Source: UBA2970 sp965221075
GTDB taxonomy: Bacteria; Verrucomicrobiota; Verrucomicrobiia; Limisphaerales; AAA164-E04
DNA: 64,000 bases
Assembly: GCA_965221075.1 (NCBI GenBank)
Contig: OZ244865.1
Span: 1,860,001-1,924,000, forward strand
Direction of reading: 5' to 3'
Every line of letters begins with the position of its first letter. The first letter of the stretch is position 1. Of this stretch, positions 1 to 9,972 are shown one piece after another. Below the pieces are notes generated by a model. The model was given only the letters and a program-made list of their open reading frames with translations. It ran no database searches and had not been told where the DNA came from. A program made the translations under genes and the position numbers.

Positions 1-1
1 T

Positions 2-988
2 CCCGATCACCTGCTGGATATCATGCGGGGGATGCAGTCGGCCACGCCACTGGGGCTCAACTGGCTCCGTTCGGCTGCCGAGCTCAAGGTGGAGCAGATG
101 GATCGGGATGGGAGCCCGCTTCCCTATCTCGAACTGGGGGTCTTCCTGCTGGATGCCGAACAGAATCCACGCGCACGCCGCTACGCGTTCGAGCTGATCA
201 GGCATGAAGTCGATGAGGAGGACGTGCTGGAGGAGATGCTGGACGATCCCAGCCTTGAGCTGAGAAGAGACGCCGTCGGATACCTGATCGATCAAGCTCG
301 TCGAGTTTCGCAGAAGCCAGATAGTTCCAAGCCGGTCCAGCGGCTTTTCTCCCAGCGGAGGAGGATGTCCTTGCTTCAAAGAGCTCTCGATGCCTCACGG
401 GATGTGGACCAGATCGAGGACATCGTCGAGCAGCTGGAGGAAATGGGAGTGGAAGTGGATCTTCCCAGGCACTTCGGCTTCCTGATGGACTGGAAGGTTA
501 TCGGTCCATTCGACAACACCGATCGGGCAGGCTTCGATCAGGTTTTTCCTCCGGAGATCTCGACAGATCCGGAGGCCGAGTACTCGGGGAAGTCCTCCAC
601 GGTCGGGTGGACCGGATTCTCGACTGAGGATCCGTACGGAATGGTGGACATCAACTTGGCATACGGACCACTCAAGGAGGTCGTTGCATACGCGCAAGCC
701 GAGTTCCATAGCACGGCCGATCAGGAGGTGGAACTGAGACTTGGCTGCAAGAATGCCTGGAAGGTCTGGGTCAATGGCGTGTACCTCTTCGGCCGGGAGG
801 AATACCATCGGGGCATGAACATAGATCAGTACCGGATCAAGGCGCTGATGAAGGAGGGCGCCAACACCATCCTGATCAAGCTTTGCCAGAACGAAATGAC
901 GGAGGACTGGACCGTGCAGTGGCAGTTCCAGATGCGGGTCTGCGATGAAAACGGTACGGCCATCCTGAGCGCCGACAGAGACCTGTAG
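2..988 (+). CDS. HEAT-like repeat protein with C-terminal binding domain, 5' end outside window
   Basis: The reading frame is open from the first bases, so the true N-terminus lies upstream; at least 328 codons are visible. The first half is helical and charged (for example YLELGVFLLDAEQNPRARRY and DDPSLELRRDAVGYL) and looks like HEAT-type repeats. The second half, from about MDWKVIGPFDN onward, is beta-rich, with an AWKVWVNGVYLFGREEYHRG stretch resembling the carbohydrate-binding-like domains found in planctomycete and verrucomicrobial envelope proteins. The following PQQ-propeller gene starts 11 bases after the stop, so the two are probably co-transcribed. No catalytic motif was recognised. 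The domain names are inferred from sequence character only; the partner gene suggests an envelope role. Confidence 0.6.
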   Translation, partial: PDHLLDIMRGMQSATPLGLNWLRSAAELKVEQMDRDGSPLPYLELGVFLLDAEQNPRARRYAFELIRHEVDEEDVLEEMLDDPSLELRRDAVGYLIDQARRVSQKPDSSKPVQRLFSQRRRMSLLQRALDASRDVDQIEDIVEQLEEMGVEVDLPRHFGFLMDWKVIGPFDNTDRAGFDQVFPPEISTDPEAEYSGKSSTVGWTGFSTEDPYGMVDINLAYGPLKEVVAYAQAEFHSTADQEVELRLGCKNAWKVWVNGVYLFGREEYHRGMNIDQYRIKALMKEGANTILIKLCQNEMTEDWTVQWQFQMRVCDENGTAILSADRDL

Positions 989-999
989 AGGGAACCGAC

Positions 1000-2208
1000 A
1001 TGAATCCATACGCAACGGCGATCCTTTCTCTGCTTTCCTCGTCGCTGGCTGTCGGCGAAGAGGAATGGCGGCAGTTCCGGGGCACCGACGCCAGCAGCAT
1101 TCTGGAAGGCGCCTCCCTCTCCCCCCATCTGGAAGGATCTGGAAGCATAGTCTGGAAGGCGCCCCTGCCGGGACGAGGGCTATCCAGTCCCATCGTCGTC
1201 GGCGATCGCGTCATCGTCACCGCCTCGAGCGGCATCAGTCAGGATCGCCTGCATGTCCGTAGCCACTTGGCCGGGGACGGGAGCCTTGAATGGGAACGGC
1301 AGTACTGGGCCACCGGGCGCACCATGTGCCATCCCAAGACCAGCGTCGCCGCTCCCACCCCCGCCTCCGATGGGGAGCGCATCTACGCGCATTTCTCCTC
1401 CAACGATCTGGTCTGCCTGGACATGGAGGGCCGTTTGCTGTGGCTGCGTGGGCTGGCGCTGGACTATCCCAATGCGAGCAACAGCCTGGGCATGGCCTCT
1501 TCGCCGCTGGTGTCCGGCCACAGCCTGGTTGTTCAGAGCGAGAACGACAGCGAGTCCTTCGCCATCGGGCTGGACATCCTCACCGGCCTCAACCGATGGC
1601 GCATCGCCCGTCCCAAGGCGGCCAACTGGACCTCGCCTGTGCTTTTGCCCCGGACCGGTTCCGACCTGGTAGCCTTGCAGTCCAGGAATGGGATCACGGC
1701 GATCGATCCCGGAACGGGACAGGAGCTCTGGGAGTACGCCGACGGGGCGGCCACCATTCCCTCGAGCGTCAGGGCCGGAGATGTACTTCTGGTTCCTTCC
1801 CGGGGCCTGACGGCCCTCCGCTACGATTCCGGGGCCGGCAATCCAGAGCAGCTGTGGCGCTCTGGCATGCTTCGTCCTGCCACTTCCAGCCCGGTGGTCC
1901 TGGAAGGCAAGGTGTTCACCTTGAACACCGCAGGAGTGCTGACCTGCGGAAGCCTGGAGAATGGCAAGCGGCTATGGCAGCTGAGACTCAAGGGACCCTT
2001 CAGCGGCACTCCGGTGGGCTGGGGGAAATACTTGTGCGCGGTCAGCGAGGAGGGCCTAGTGCAGGTGGTCGACATCTCTCCGGAAGATGAGGGAAAGGTC
2101 GTCAGCTCCCTGGATCTGGGAGAAACGATCCTGTGCACTCCGGCCCTTTCCCGGGACGCCCTCTACGTTCGTAGCGACGAGCATCTCTGGAAGCTGGCGG
2201 GACGCTAG
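1000..2208 (+). CDS. Secreted PQQ-like beta-propeller repeat protein
   Basis: The 402-residue protein begins with a short signal peptide (MNPYATAILSLLSSSLAVG) followed by EEEWRQFRGTDASS, the WxQFRG opening typical of PQQ-like beta-propeller proteins of Verrucomicrobiota and Planctomycetota. Repeats of the type GTGQELWEYADG, ENGKRLWQL and GLNRWRI are propeller-blade motifs. An AGAGGG Shine-Dalgarno-like stretch lies before the ATG. Nothing shows that it binds PQQ or acts as a dehydrogenase; such proteins are often structural or binding propellers outside the cytoplasm. A paralogue lies at 39025-40239 in the oxidoreductase block. Confidence 0.85.
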   Translation: MNPYATAILSLLSSSLAVGEEEWRQFRGTDASSILEGASLSPHLEGSGSIVWKAPLPGRGLSSPIVVGDRVIVTASSGISQDRLHVRSHLAGDGSLEWERQYWATGRTMCHPKTSVAAPTPASDGERIYAHFSSNDLVCLDMEGRLLWLRGLALDYPNASNSLGMASSPLVSGHSLVVQSENDSESFAIGLDILTGLNRWRIARPKAANWTSPVLLPRTGSDLVALQSRNGITAIDPGTGQELWEYADGAATIPSSVRAGDVLLVPSRGLTALRYDSGAGNPEQLWRSGMLRPATSSPVVLEGKVFTLNTAGVLTCGSLENGKRLWQLRLKGPFSGTPVGWGKYLCAVSEEGLVQVVDISPEDEGKVVSSLDLGETILCTPALSRDALYVRSDEHLWKLAGR

Positions 2209-2314
2209 CGATCGCCTCTATCACCGCCTGTGGAGCCCTTCTTCTCGAAGGGGATTCCTTCCGGACGTCTCCCGGCCTCAACTGGATTGCTCGGGGGGCC
2301 ATGCGGCCCAGACA

Positions 2315-2355
2315 GCCGGGGCTGGTCCTGCCCCGGCGGCTCCGTCTCCGCCGCC
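2315..2355. terminator. Two adjacent GC-rich hairpins between convergent genes
   Basis: Between the converging PQQ gene and trpB there is a perfect 8-bp stem, GCCGGGGC with GCCCCGGC, around a 7-base loop (2315-2337). It overlaps a second stem, GGCGGC with GCCGCC, around a 9-base loop (2335-2355). No long T-run follows on either strand, so intrinsic termination is only plausible. The position between convergent stop codons is what supports the call. Confidence 0.4.
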
Positions 2356-2396
2356 TGTCCTTCTCGAAGCATGCATCCGGATCGATCCTGTGTGCC

Positions 2397-3629
<1,233 letters not shown>

Positions 3630-3663
3630 CCCCAGCGGTTGGACGGACAATGTGCGGGCATGC

Positions 3664-4833
3664 CTAGAGGAACCTGCGCAGGAGGAACAGCCCCGAGGAG
3701 CCTTGCGGCAGCTCCAGGGACATGCGGCCCGCCTGGGGAAGGAGTCGGTAGGGAACGGGCTGGGTGGAGAGGGAGGGAGCGACGATCCTCTCGGGACGCC
3801 AGATCCGCAGCTGGCTCCTCCCCAGGGGCCGCCCCATCGAATCCCGGACGGAGAGGACCGGGGCCTCCGTCTCCGCCCATTCCAGACGAGGCCGCAGGGG
3901 CCGGCCGTCGGAGAGACGGACCAGAGTGTGGTTGGAGCCGGTGGCCACATCGGAGGCCAGCGAGGCTCCTTCGGGTATGGCCACCTGGCCGGAGCCGTTC
4001 CAGCCCCAGACCACAAGGGAGCCGTCGGAAGTGATGGCGGCGTTGTGGTAGGGTCCGGCGGCGATCTCCACCACATCGTCCAGCCCTGTCGGGACCCGGG
4101 CCTGCCCTGCCCGGTTGTCGCCCCATGCCACCAGGGTGCCGTCCTGCCTGAGGGCCAGGGCATGGGCCCGGCCGGCTGCGAGCGCCACCACCTGGCCGGT
4201 TCCCTCGGGAACTTCCAGTTCACCCAGCTGGTTGCCTCCCCAGCCCCGGATGGATCCGTCGCCCAGTAGGGCAAGGGTGTGGTTGCGTCCCGCGGCAATG
4301 GCGACCACGCCCTCCAGATCCGGGGGAACCTCTGCCTGTCCGTAGTCCACCCTGTAGTCGGGGGTGTCGACAGCTCCCCACGCAGCCACCGACCCGTCGT
4401 CGAGCAGGGCGACCGAGTGGTAGGCTCCGGCTGCGACGGCCACCACCCGGTCGAGATCTCCGGGGACATCCGACTGCCCGTACTCGTTCCATCCCCAGGC
4501 CGAGACGGTTCCGTCCGCGTGGAGGACCAGGTTGTGGTAGGCCCCTGCGGCGATGGCGACGCCTGGATCGAGATCCTGGGGCACGTCCGCCTGGCCGAAG
4601 CCGTTCCAGCCCCAGGCCCGGACCGATCCGTCCAGGGCGAGCAGCGCCGAGTGCCTTCCATGGACCCCGCCCCCCGCCACGATGTCGAGAATCTCTCCAG
4701 CCTCTCCGGGAATCTCCAGCTGCCCGTCCTCGTTGCCGCCCCAGGCCATCAGGGTCCCGCTGCTGCGAATCTCCTGGGCCTGGAGGAGCCCGGAAAGGAT
4801 CAGGAAGGCGCAGAGCAGGACGCGGGGCCTCAC
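3664..4833 (-). CDS. Secreted RCC1-like beta-propeller repeat protein
   Basis: The 389-residue protein starts at a GTG that overlaps the glycosyltransferase stop as GTGA, implying translational coupling. A signal peptide (MRPRVLLCAFLILSGLLQAQ) is followed by about seven repeats of roughly 45-50 residues, each with AWGxNxxGQ and VAIAAGxxHxLAL signatures (for example WGWNEYGQSDVP and VAVAAGAYHSVALL). These are the hallmark of RCC1/ATS1-type seven-bladed propellers. The C-terminal segment after the propeller is short and ends SSGLFLLRRFL. Bacterial RCC1-like proteins are generally extracellular, with no assigned reaction, and the sequence does not reveal a specific ligand. Confidence 0.85.
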   Translation of the reverse strand: MRPRVLLCAFLILSGLLQAQEIRSSGTLMAWGGNEDGQLEIPGEAGEILDIVAGGGVHGRHSALLALDGSVRAWGWNGFGQADVPQDLDPGVAIAAGAYHNLVLHADGTVSAWGWNEYGQSDVPGDLDRVVAVAAGAYHSVALLDDGSVAAWGAVDTPDYRVDYGQAEVPPDLEGVVAIAAGRNHTLALLGDGSIRGWGGNQLGELEVPEGTGQVVALAAGRAHALALRQDGTLVAWGDNRAGQARVPTGLDDVVEIAAGPYHNAAITSDGSLVVWGWNGSGQVAIPEGASLASDVATGSNHTLVRLSDGRPLRPRLEWAETEAPVLSVRDSMGRPLGRSQLRIWRPERIVAPSLSTQPVPYRLLPQAGRMSLELPQGSSGLFLLRRFL

Positions 4834-5573
4834 GAGCGGGTGTGCTTCCAGAGCGAGTAGAGGGCCATCGCCCCGTCGCGGAGGCGCAGCTTCTTGCCCT
4901 CGCTGAGGGAGCGGTGACGGTATCCGATGGGCACCTCGACCAGCCGGGCCTCGTTGCGGTGCACCAGGCGGGCCACCTTGGCCGTCACTTCCGGGCAGAA
5001 GTCGAAGCCTTCCGAGGTCAGCTCGATCGAGTCGATCACTCTCCGGGTGAACAGCTTGTAGCAGGTCGCCTCGTCGGTCAGCTGCAGCCGGGTCAGGTAG
5101 TTGGCCACCCCGGTGAGCAGGCGGTTCTGCAGACGGTGCCAGGCGGGGGTGTCCTGGTTGCGGGACTCGAGGAAGCGGGAGCCGTAGACCACATCGGCCT
5201 CTCCCCTCAGAAGGGGCGCCAGCAATCGGGGGTACTCCCCCGGATCGTATTCCAGATCGGCGTCCTGGATCAGGACGTAGGGGGTGTCCAGGGCCTGGAG
5301 AGCGGTGCGCACCGCCGCGCCCTTGCCCCGGTTGGCTGGGTGGCGCAGCACCTCGATCCGTCCGTCGCGCTCCTTCAACCGGTCCAGTATCCCGGGGGTG
5401 CCGTCGGTGGATCCGTCGTCGACGATGACCAGCCGGGAGCACGCTTCCTGTTCCAGCACCCTGGATACGATGGTGTCCAGCCACCGCTCCTCGTTGAACA
5501 CGGGCATGGCCACCCCTAGGCAGGGCTCCTGGACGATCCCCCCTTCGGATGCTTGTTCGCCTGAGCCGGCCAT
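4830..5573 (-). CDS. Family 2 glycosyltransferase (DPM1-like)
   Basis: This 247-residue GT-A enzyme has the GT2 opening VAMPVFNEERWL, the nucleotide-binding VIVDDGSTDGT, the metal-binding IQDADLEYDPGEYP (DxD-type) and a DVVYGSRF motif. These resemble dolichol-phosphate mannose synthase and polyprenyl-phosphate sugar transferases. No C-terminal membrane segments are present, so it is a soluble or peripheral DPM1-type enzyme acting at the inner membrane. The ATG at 5573 is chosen because AGGAAA lies just upstream; the longer TTG and ATG alternatives (5621, 5597) lack as good a site. It overlaps the RCC1 gene by four bases, hinting that glycosylation and the secreted propeller are co-expressed. 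Donor and acceptor cannot be read from sequence. Confidence 0.88.
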   Translation of the reverse strand: MAGSGEQASEGGIVQEPCLGVAMPVFNEERWLDTIVSRVLEQEACSRLVIVDDGSTDGTPGILDRLKERDGRIEVLRHPANRGKGAAVRTALQALDTPYVLIQDADLEYDPGEYPRLLAPLLRGEADVVYGSRFLESRNQDTPAWHRLQNRLLTGVANYLTRLQLTDEATCYKLFTRRVIDSIELTSEGFDFCPEVTAKVARLVHRNEARLVEVPIGYRHRSLSEGKKLRLRDGAMALYSLWKHTRS

Positions 5574-5633
5574 GAGGTTTCCTGCGCGGGCCACCATAGG
5601 AGAGCCGGGGAAGGGAGGCAATGCGGGGATGCC

Positions 5634-6569
5634 TCAGCCGGGCTTGACCCCGATGGCCAGCAGGGTCTCGAAGTAGGGAGGGTCGGCTTCGCGGGCCACC
5701 TTGCGGAGGTCGATCTGGCCGAAGCCCGCCGCTTCGAGCCAGCAGTGCAGGTCGCTCTCGGCGAATCCCAGCCAGTGGTCCCCGTAGAGGCTGCGCGCTT
5801 CGACGAACTCGTGCTGCAGCAGGTCCAGAAGGGCGATGCGGCCGCCGGGCCGCAGGATCTCGTGGGCCGAGCGGAGCGCCGTCTCCGGCTCGGGGGTGTG
5901 GTGCAGGGCCTGGCTGAAGACAGCCAGGTCGACCGAGGCCGGATCGATGGGGGGGCTCTTGAGATCTCCCAGCCGGAACTCCAGGTTCTCCAGCCCGTTC
6001 TTCCTGGCTCTCCGGGAGCCGAATTCCACCATCTTCGGGGAGTTGTCCACCGCGATCACCCTGCGGGCCCTCAGGGCGAAAAGCTCCGAGAGCAGGCCCT
6101 CGCCGGCTCCCAGATCGGCGATATCCATGGGAGGCAGGATCTGCAGCAGCATCTGCCCGAACGCCAGCCAGCTGCGCCCGGGGCCGTAGCTCCGGTCGAA
6201 CCGGCCGGCCACCTGGTCGAAGTGCAGCCGGGCCCTGTCGTTCCTCAGGACCAGGATGCGCTGCAGGTTGACGAGGTCCGACTGGGCCTCGGGAGACTCC
6301 TCCATGCCCCGGACCGACGTCTCCACCAGGCCGGCCGCCGGGGGGGGCAGCTGGTTGTTGAGACGGTAGAAGATGCGCCGCCCCTCCCGCCGGGAGCGCA
6401 GCAGTCCCGATTCCTGCATCTGCCCCAGATGGGTCGAGATCCGGGACTGTCCCAGCTGGGTGATCTCCCGCAGCTCGGCCACCGAGAACTCCTCCCGGCA
6501 CAGAAGAGCGATCAGCCGGAGCCGGGTGGGATCCGCTAGCAGCTTCAGGGTTCTGGGAACGGAGTTCAT
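5634..6569 (-). CDS. SahR-like ArsR-family regulator fused to a SAM-methyltransferase domain
   Basis: Residues 1-90 are an ArsR/SmtB winged helix (KLLADPTRLRLIALL, then ITQLGQSRISTHLGQMQESG). Residues 145-300 form a class I methyltransferase fold with motif I DLGAGEGLLSELFA, VIAVDNSPKMVEF and SQALHHTPEPETAL. This two-domain layout is that of the SahR regulators described in Proteobacteria, which sense S-adenosylhomocysteine and control SAM-cycle genes. Here it is divergent from metK-ahcY with an inverted-repeat operator between them, which fits the same job. No metal-binding CxC of metal-sensing ArsR proteins is seen in the recognition helix region. Whether the methyltransferase domain is catalytic or only a ligand sensor is not shown. 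Confidence 0.88.
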   Translation of the reverse strand: MNSVPRTLKLLADPTRLRLIALLCREEFSVAELREITQLGQSRISTHLGQMQESGLLRSRREGRRIFYRLNNQLPPPAAGLVETSVRGMEESPEAQSDLVNLQRILVLRNDRARLHFDQVAGRFDRSYGPGRSWLAFGQMLLQILPPMDIADLGAGEGLLSELFALRARRVIAVDNSPKMVEFGSRRARKNGLENLEFRLGDLKSPPIDPASVDLAVFSQALHHTPEPETALRSAHEILRPGGRIALLDLLQHEFVEARSLYGDHWLGFAESDLHCWLEAAGFGQIDLRKVAREADPPYFETLLAIGVKPG

Positions 6570-6623
6570 CGGAAACGGGCCCGGATGGGGAGGCGGCCCA
6601 TTGGGAATTGACGGAGGGGCGTC

Positions 6624-6651
6624 ATCATATCAACGTATCCAGATGCGTCAA
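6624..6651 (-). promoter_or_regulatory. Predicted promoter of the SahR-like gene
   Basis: Reading leftward, TTGACG (6651-6646) and TATGAT (6629-6624) are separated by 16 bases and lie about 55 bases upstream of the regulator's ATG, a good match to a housekeeping sigma-70 promoter. It lies almost entirely inside the inverted repeat at 6627-6654, so binding there would occlude RNA polymerase and give autoregulation. Confidence 0.5.
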
Positions 6652-6654
6652 TAT
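6627..6654. promoter_or_regulatory. Inverted-repeat operator between the SahR-like gene and metK
   Basis: Two 12-base arms, ATATCAACGTAT and ATGCGTCAATAT, face each other across a 4-base spacer (CCAG), with nine of twelve positions pairing as ATATYRACGYAT. A second, shorter inverted repeat with the same core, TGACG and CGTCA around six bases, lies directly upstream at 6609-6624. The AT-rich palindrome stands out in GC-rich DNA and sits exactly between the divergent regulator and the SAM-cycle genes. Assigning it to the SahR-like protein is inference from position and symmetry. Confidence 0.6.
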
Positions 6655-6690
6655 ATGGGGCGGCTCCGCAGGGACTGAGCGACTTCTCCG

Positions 6691-7869
<1,179 letters not shown>

Positions 7870-7888
7870 CGCACTACAGGCACCATCG

Positions 7889-9328
7889 ATGACCACCACC
7901 CTGCAAGAGCCCCCGGTCCGTCCCGGGGACTGCAAGATCGCAAATCCGGATCTGGCCGATGCGGGCCGCAAGGCGATCGGGATAGCCGAGCACGAGATGC
8001 CGGGCCTGATGGCGCTGCGCGAGAAGTACGGACCGGACCGGCCGCTGGCCGGCGTCCGTATCACCGGTTCGCTGCACATGACCGTGGAGACCGCGGTGCT
8101 GATCGAGACCCTGGGGGCCCTGGGGGCCTCGGTCCGCTGGGCCAGCTGCAACATCTTCTCCACCCAGGATCATGCCGCGGCGGCCATCGCCCAGGCCGGC
8201 TATCCGGTCTTCGCCTGGAAGAACGAGACCCTGGAGGAATACTGGTGGTGCACCCTGCAGGCGCTGCGCCATCCCGGCGGCAAGGGGCCCCAGCTAATCG
8301 TGGACGACGGAGGCGACGCCACCCTGCTGGTCCATCGCGGCTGCCAGCTGGAGGAGGGAAGCGGCTGGGCGGACGCCCCTTCGGAGAGCCGCGAGGAGCA
8401 GGTGATCAAGGATCTCCTCCGGGAGGTGCACGCCGAGGATCCCCGGCACTGGCGACGGATGGCCGGAGAGATCAGGGGGGTCTCCGAGGAGACCACCACC
8501 GGGGTGCACCGGCTCTACAAGATGCAGCAGGAGGGATCCCTGCTCTTTCCCGCGATCAACGTCAACGACTCGGTCACCAAGTCCAAGTTCGACAACCTCT
8601 ACGGCTGCCGGGAGTCCCTGGCCGACGGCATCAAGCGGGCCACCGACGTGATGGTGGCCGGAAAGGTGGTGCTGGTCTGCGGATACGGGGATGTGGGCAA
8701 GGGCTGCGCCCAGTCGATGAGGGGCTTCGGCGCCCGGGTCCTGGTCACCGAGATCGACCCGATCAACGCCCTGCAGGCGGCCATGGAGGGCTACGAGGTG
8801 ACCACGGTCGAGGACGCCCTGGAGGAGGCGGACATCTTCGTGACGGCCACCGGCAACCGGGACGTGATCTCCCTCGGCCACATGCTCCGGATGAAGGACC
8901 AGGCCATCGTCTGCAACATCGGCCACTTCGACAACGAGATCCAGGTGGAGCCGCTCAACGCCCATGCCGGAGTGGAGCGGACGGCGATCAGGCCCCACCA
9001 GGTGGATCGCTACCGGCTGCCCGGCGGCAACGAGATCTACGTCCTGGCCGAGGGGCGGCTGGTCAACCTGGGCTGCGCCACCGGGCATCCCAGCTTCGTG
9101 ATGTCCAACTCCTTCACCAACCAGGTGCTGGCCCAGATCGACCTGTGGGAGCGGAGGGAGGGCGCGGCGCCCGAGGTGCGCGTCCTGCCCAAGAAGCTGG
9201 ACGAGGAGGTGGCCCGCCTCCACCTCGGCCGCCTCGGCGTCCGGCTCACGCGCCTGACCAGCGAGCAGGCCGACTACATCGGGGTGCCGGTCGAGGGCCC
9301 CTACAAGCCCGGCCACTACCGCTACTAG
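7889..9328 (+). CDS. ahcY: Adenosylhomocysteinase
   Basis: This enzyme hydrolyses S-adenosylhomocysteine to adenosine and homocysteine using bound NAD, relieving product inhibition of methyltransferases. The 479-residue protein includes the substrate-domain segment RITGSLHMTVETAVLIETL, the VNDSVTKSKFDNLYGCRES region with the active-site lysine and aspartate, the Rossmann motif VCGYGDVGKGCAQSM, and the C-terminal KPGHYRY tail that completes the partner subunit's NAD site. It follows metK in the same operon. The converging pdxH gene ends only five bases after this stop. Confidence 0.97.
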   Translation: MTTTLQEPPVRPGDCKIANPDLADAGRKAIGIAEHEMPGLMALREKYGPDRPLAGVRITGSLHMTVETAVLIETLGALGASVRWASCNIFSTQDHAAAAIAQAGYPVFAWKNETLEEYWWCTLQALRHPGGKGPQLIVDDGGDATLLVHRGCQLEEGSGWADAPSESREEQVIKDLLREVHAEDPRHWRRMAGEIRGVSEETTTGVHRLYKMQQEGSLLFPAINVNDSVTKSKFDNLYGCRESLADGIKRATDVMVAGKVVLVCGYGDVGKGCAQSMRGFGARVLVTEIDPINALQAAMEGYEVTTVEDALEEADIFVTATGNRDVISLGHMLRMKDQAIVCNIGHFDNEIQVEPLNAHAGVERTAIRPHQVDRYRLPGGNEIYVLAEGRLVNLGCATGHPSFVMSNSFTNQVLAQIDLWERREGAAPEVRVLPKKLDEEVARLHLGRLGVRLTRLTSEQADYIGVPVEGPYKPGHYRY

Positions 9329-9333
9329 CCCGG

Positions 9334-9972
9334 TCAGGGAGCCAGGCGCTCGATGCGCCAGCCCCCTCCCTCCCCGAGCGTGTAGAGGAACCGGTCGTGG
9401 ATGCGGTGGGGGCCGCCCTGCCAGAACTCGAAGGCGCAGGGACGGACCCGGTAGCCTCCCCAGTGCGGAGGGAGCGGGATCTCCGCCTCGCCGAACCGGT
9501 CGCGGGCCTCCTCCCAGGCCCGGTCGAGCCGGGAGCGGGAGTCCACCGGCCGGCTCTGGGGCGAGGCCCAGGCGCTGATCCGGCTCTCCCGGGGCCTCGA
9601 GGAGAAGTAGGGCAGGGACTCCTCGGCGCCGAGGGCCTGCGCCTCTCCGTTGATCATGACCTGCCGCTCCAGGGCCACCCAGGGGAACAGGAGCGAGACC
9701 TGCGGCTGCCCGGAGATGTGGAGGGCCTTGCGGCTCCGGAGGTTGGTGAAGAAGAGGAATCCTTCCCGATCGTAGCCCTTGAGCAGGACGGTCCTGGCCC
9801 AGGGGCGCCCCTGGGGATCGGCCGTGGCCAGGACCATGGCGTTGGGTTCCGGGATTCCCGCCTGGCAGGCCGCCTCGAACCAGGAACGGAACTGCTCCAC
9901 GGGGCAGGATCGGAGAGACTTCCGCCTCAGGGGAGCTCCCGAGTAGTTTTTGCGAAGCCCGGCGGGGTTCAT
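9334..9972 (-). CDS. pdxH: Pyridoxamine/pyridoxine 5'-phosphate oxidase
   Basis: PdxH oxidises pyridoxine or pyridoxamine 5'-phosphate to pyridoxal 5'-phosphate with FMN. The 212-residue protein has the usual length and motifs: RTVLLKGYDREGFLFFTN (FMN phosphate binding), RQVMINGEAQAL, the dimer/FMN segment SAWASPQSRPV, and the C-terminal WGGYRVRPCAFEFWQGGPHR block with the conserved RLHDR-like sequence, here RIHDRFLY. Its ATG overlaps the stop of the helicase gene upstream as ATGA, so the two are translationally coupled. Confidence 0.96.
   Translation of the reverse strand: MNPAGLRKNYSGAPLRRKSLRSCPVEQFRSWFEAACQAGIPEPNAMVLATADPQGRPWARTVLLKGYDREGFLFFTNLRSRKALHISGQPQVSLLFPWVALERQVMINGEAQALGAEESLPYFSSRPRESRISAWASPQSRPVDSRSRLDRAWEEARDRFGEAEIPLPPHWGGYRVRPCAFEFWQGGPHRIHDRFLYTLGEGGGWRIERLAP

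Noticed and set aside
3664..6501. A 945-codon minus-strand frame extending upstream of the RCC1 gene
   Set aside because: Only the last 389 codons are protein-like; the rest is an out-of-frame reading of the glycosyltransferase and SahR-like genes.
6570..6690. SAM riboswitch upstream of metK
   Set aside because: The leader is too short for known SAM riboswitches and no matching stems were found; a palindromic operator explains the region better.
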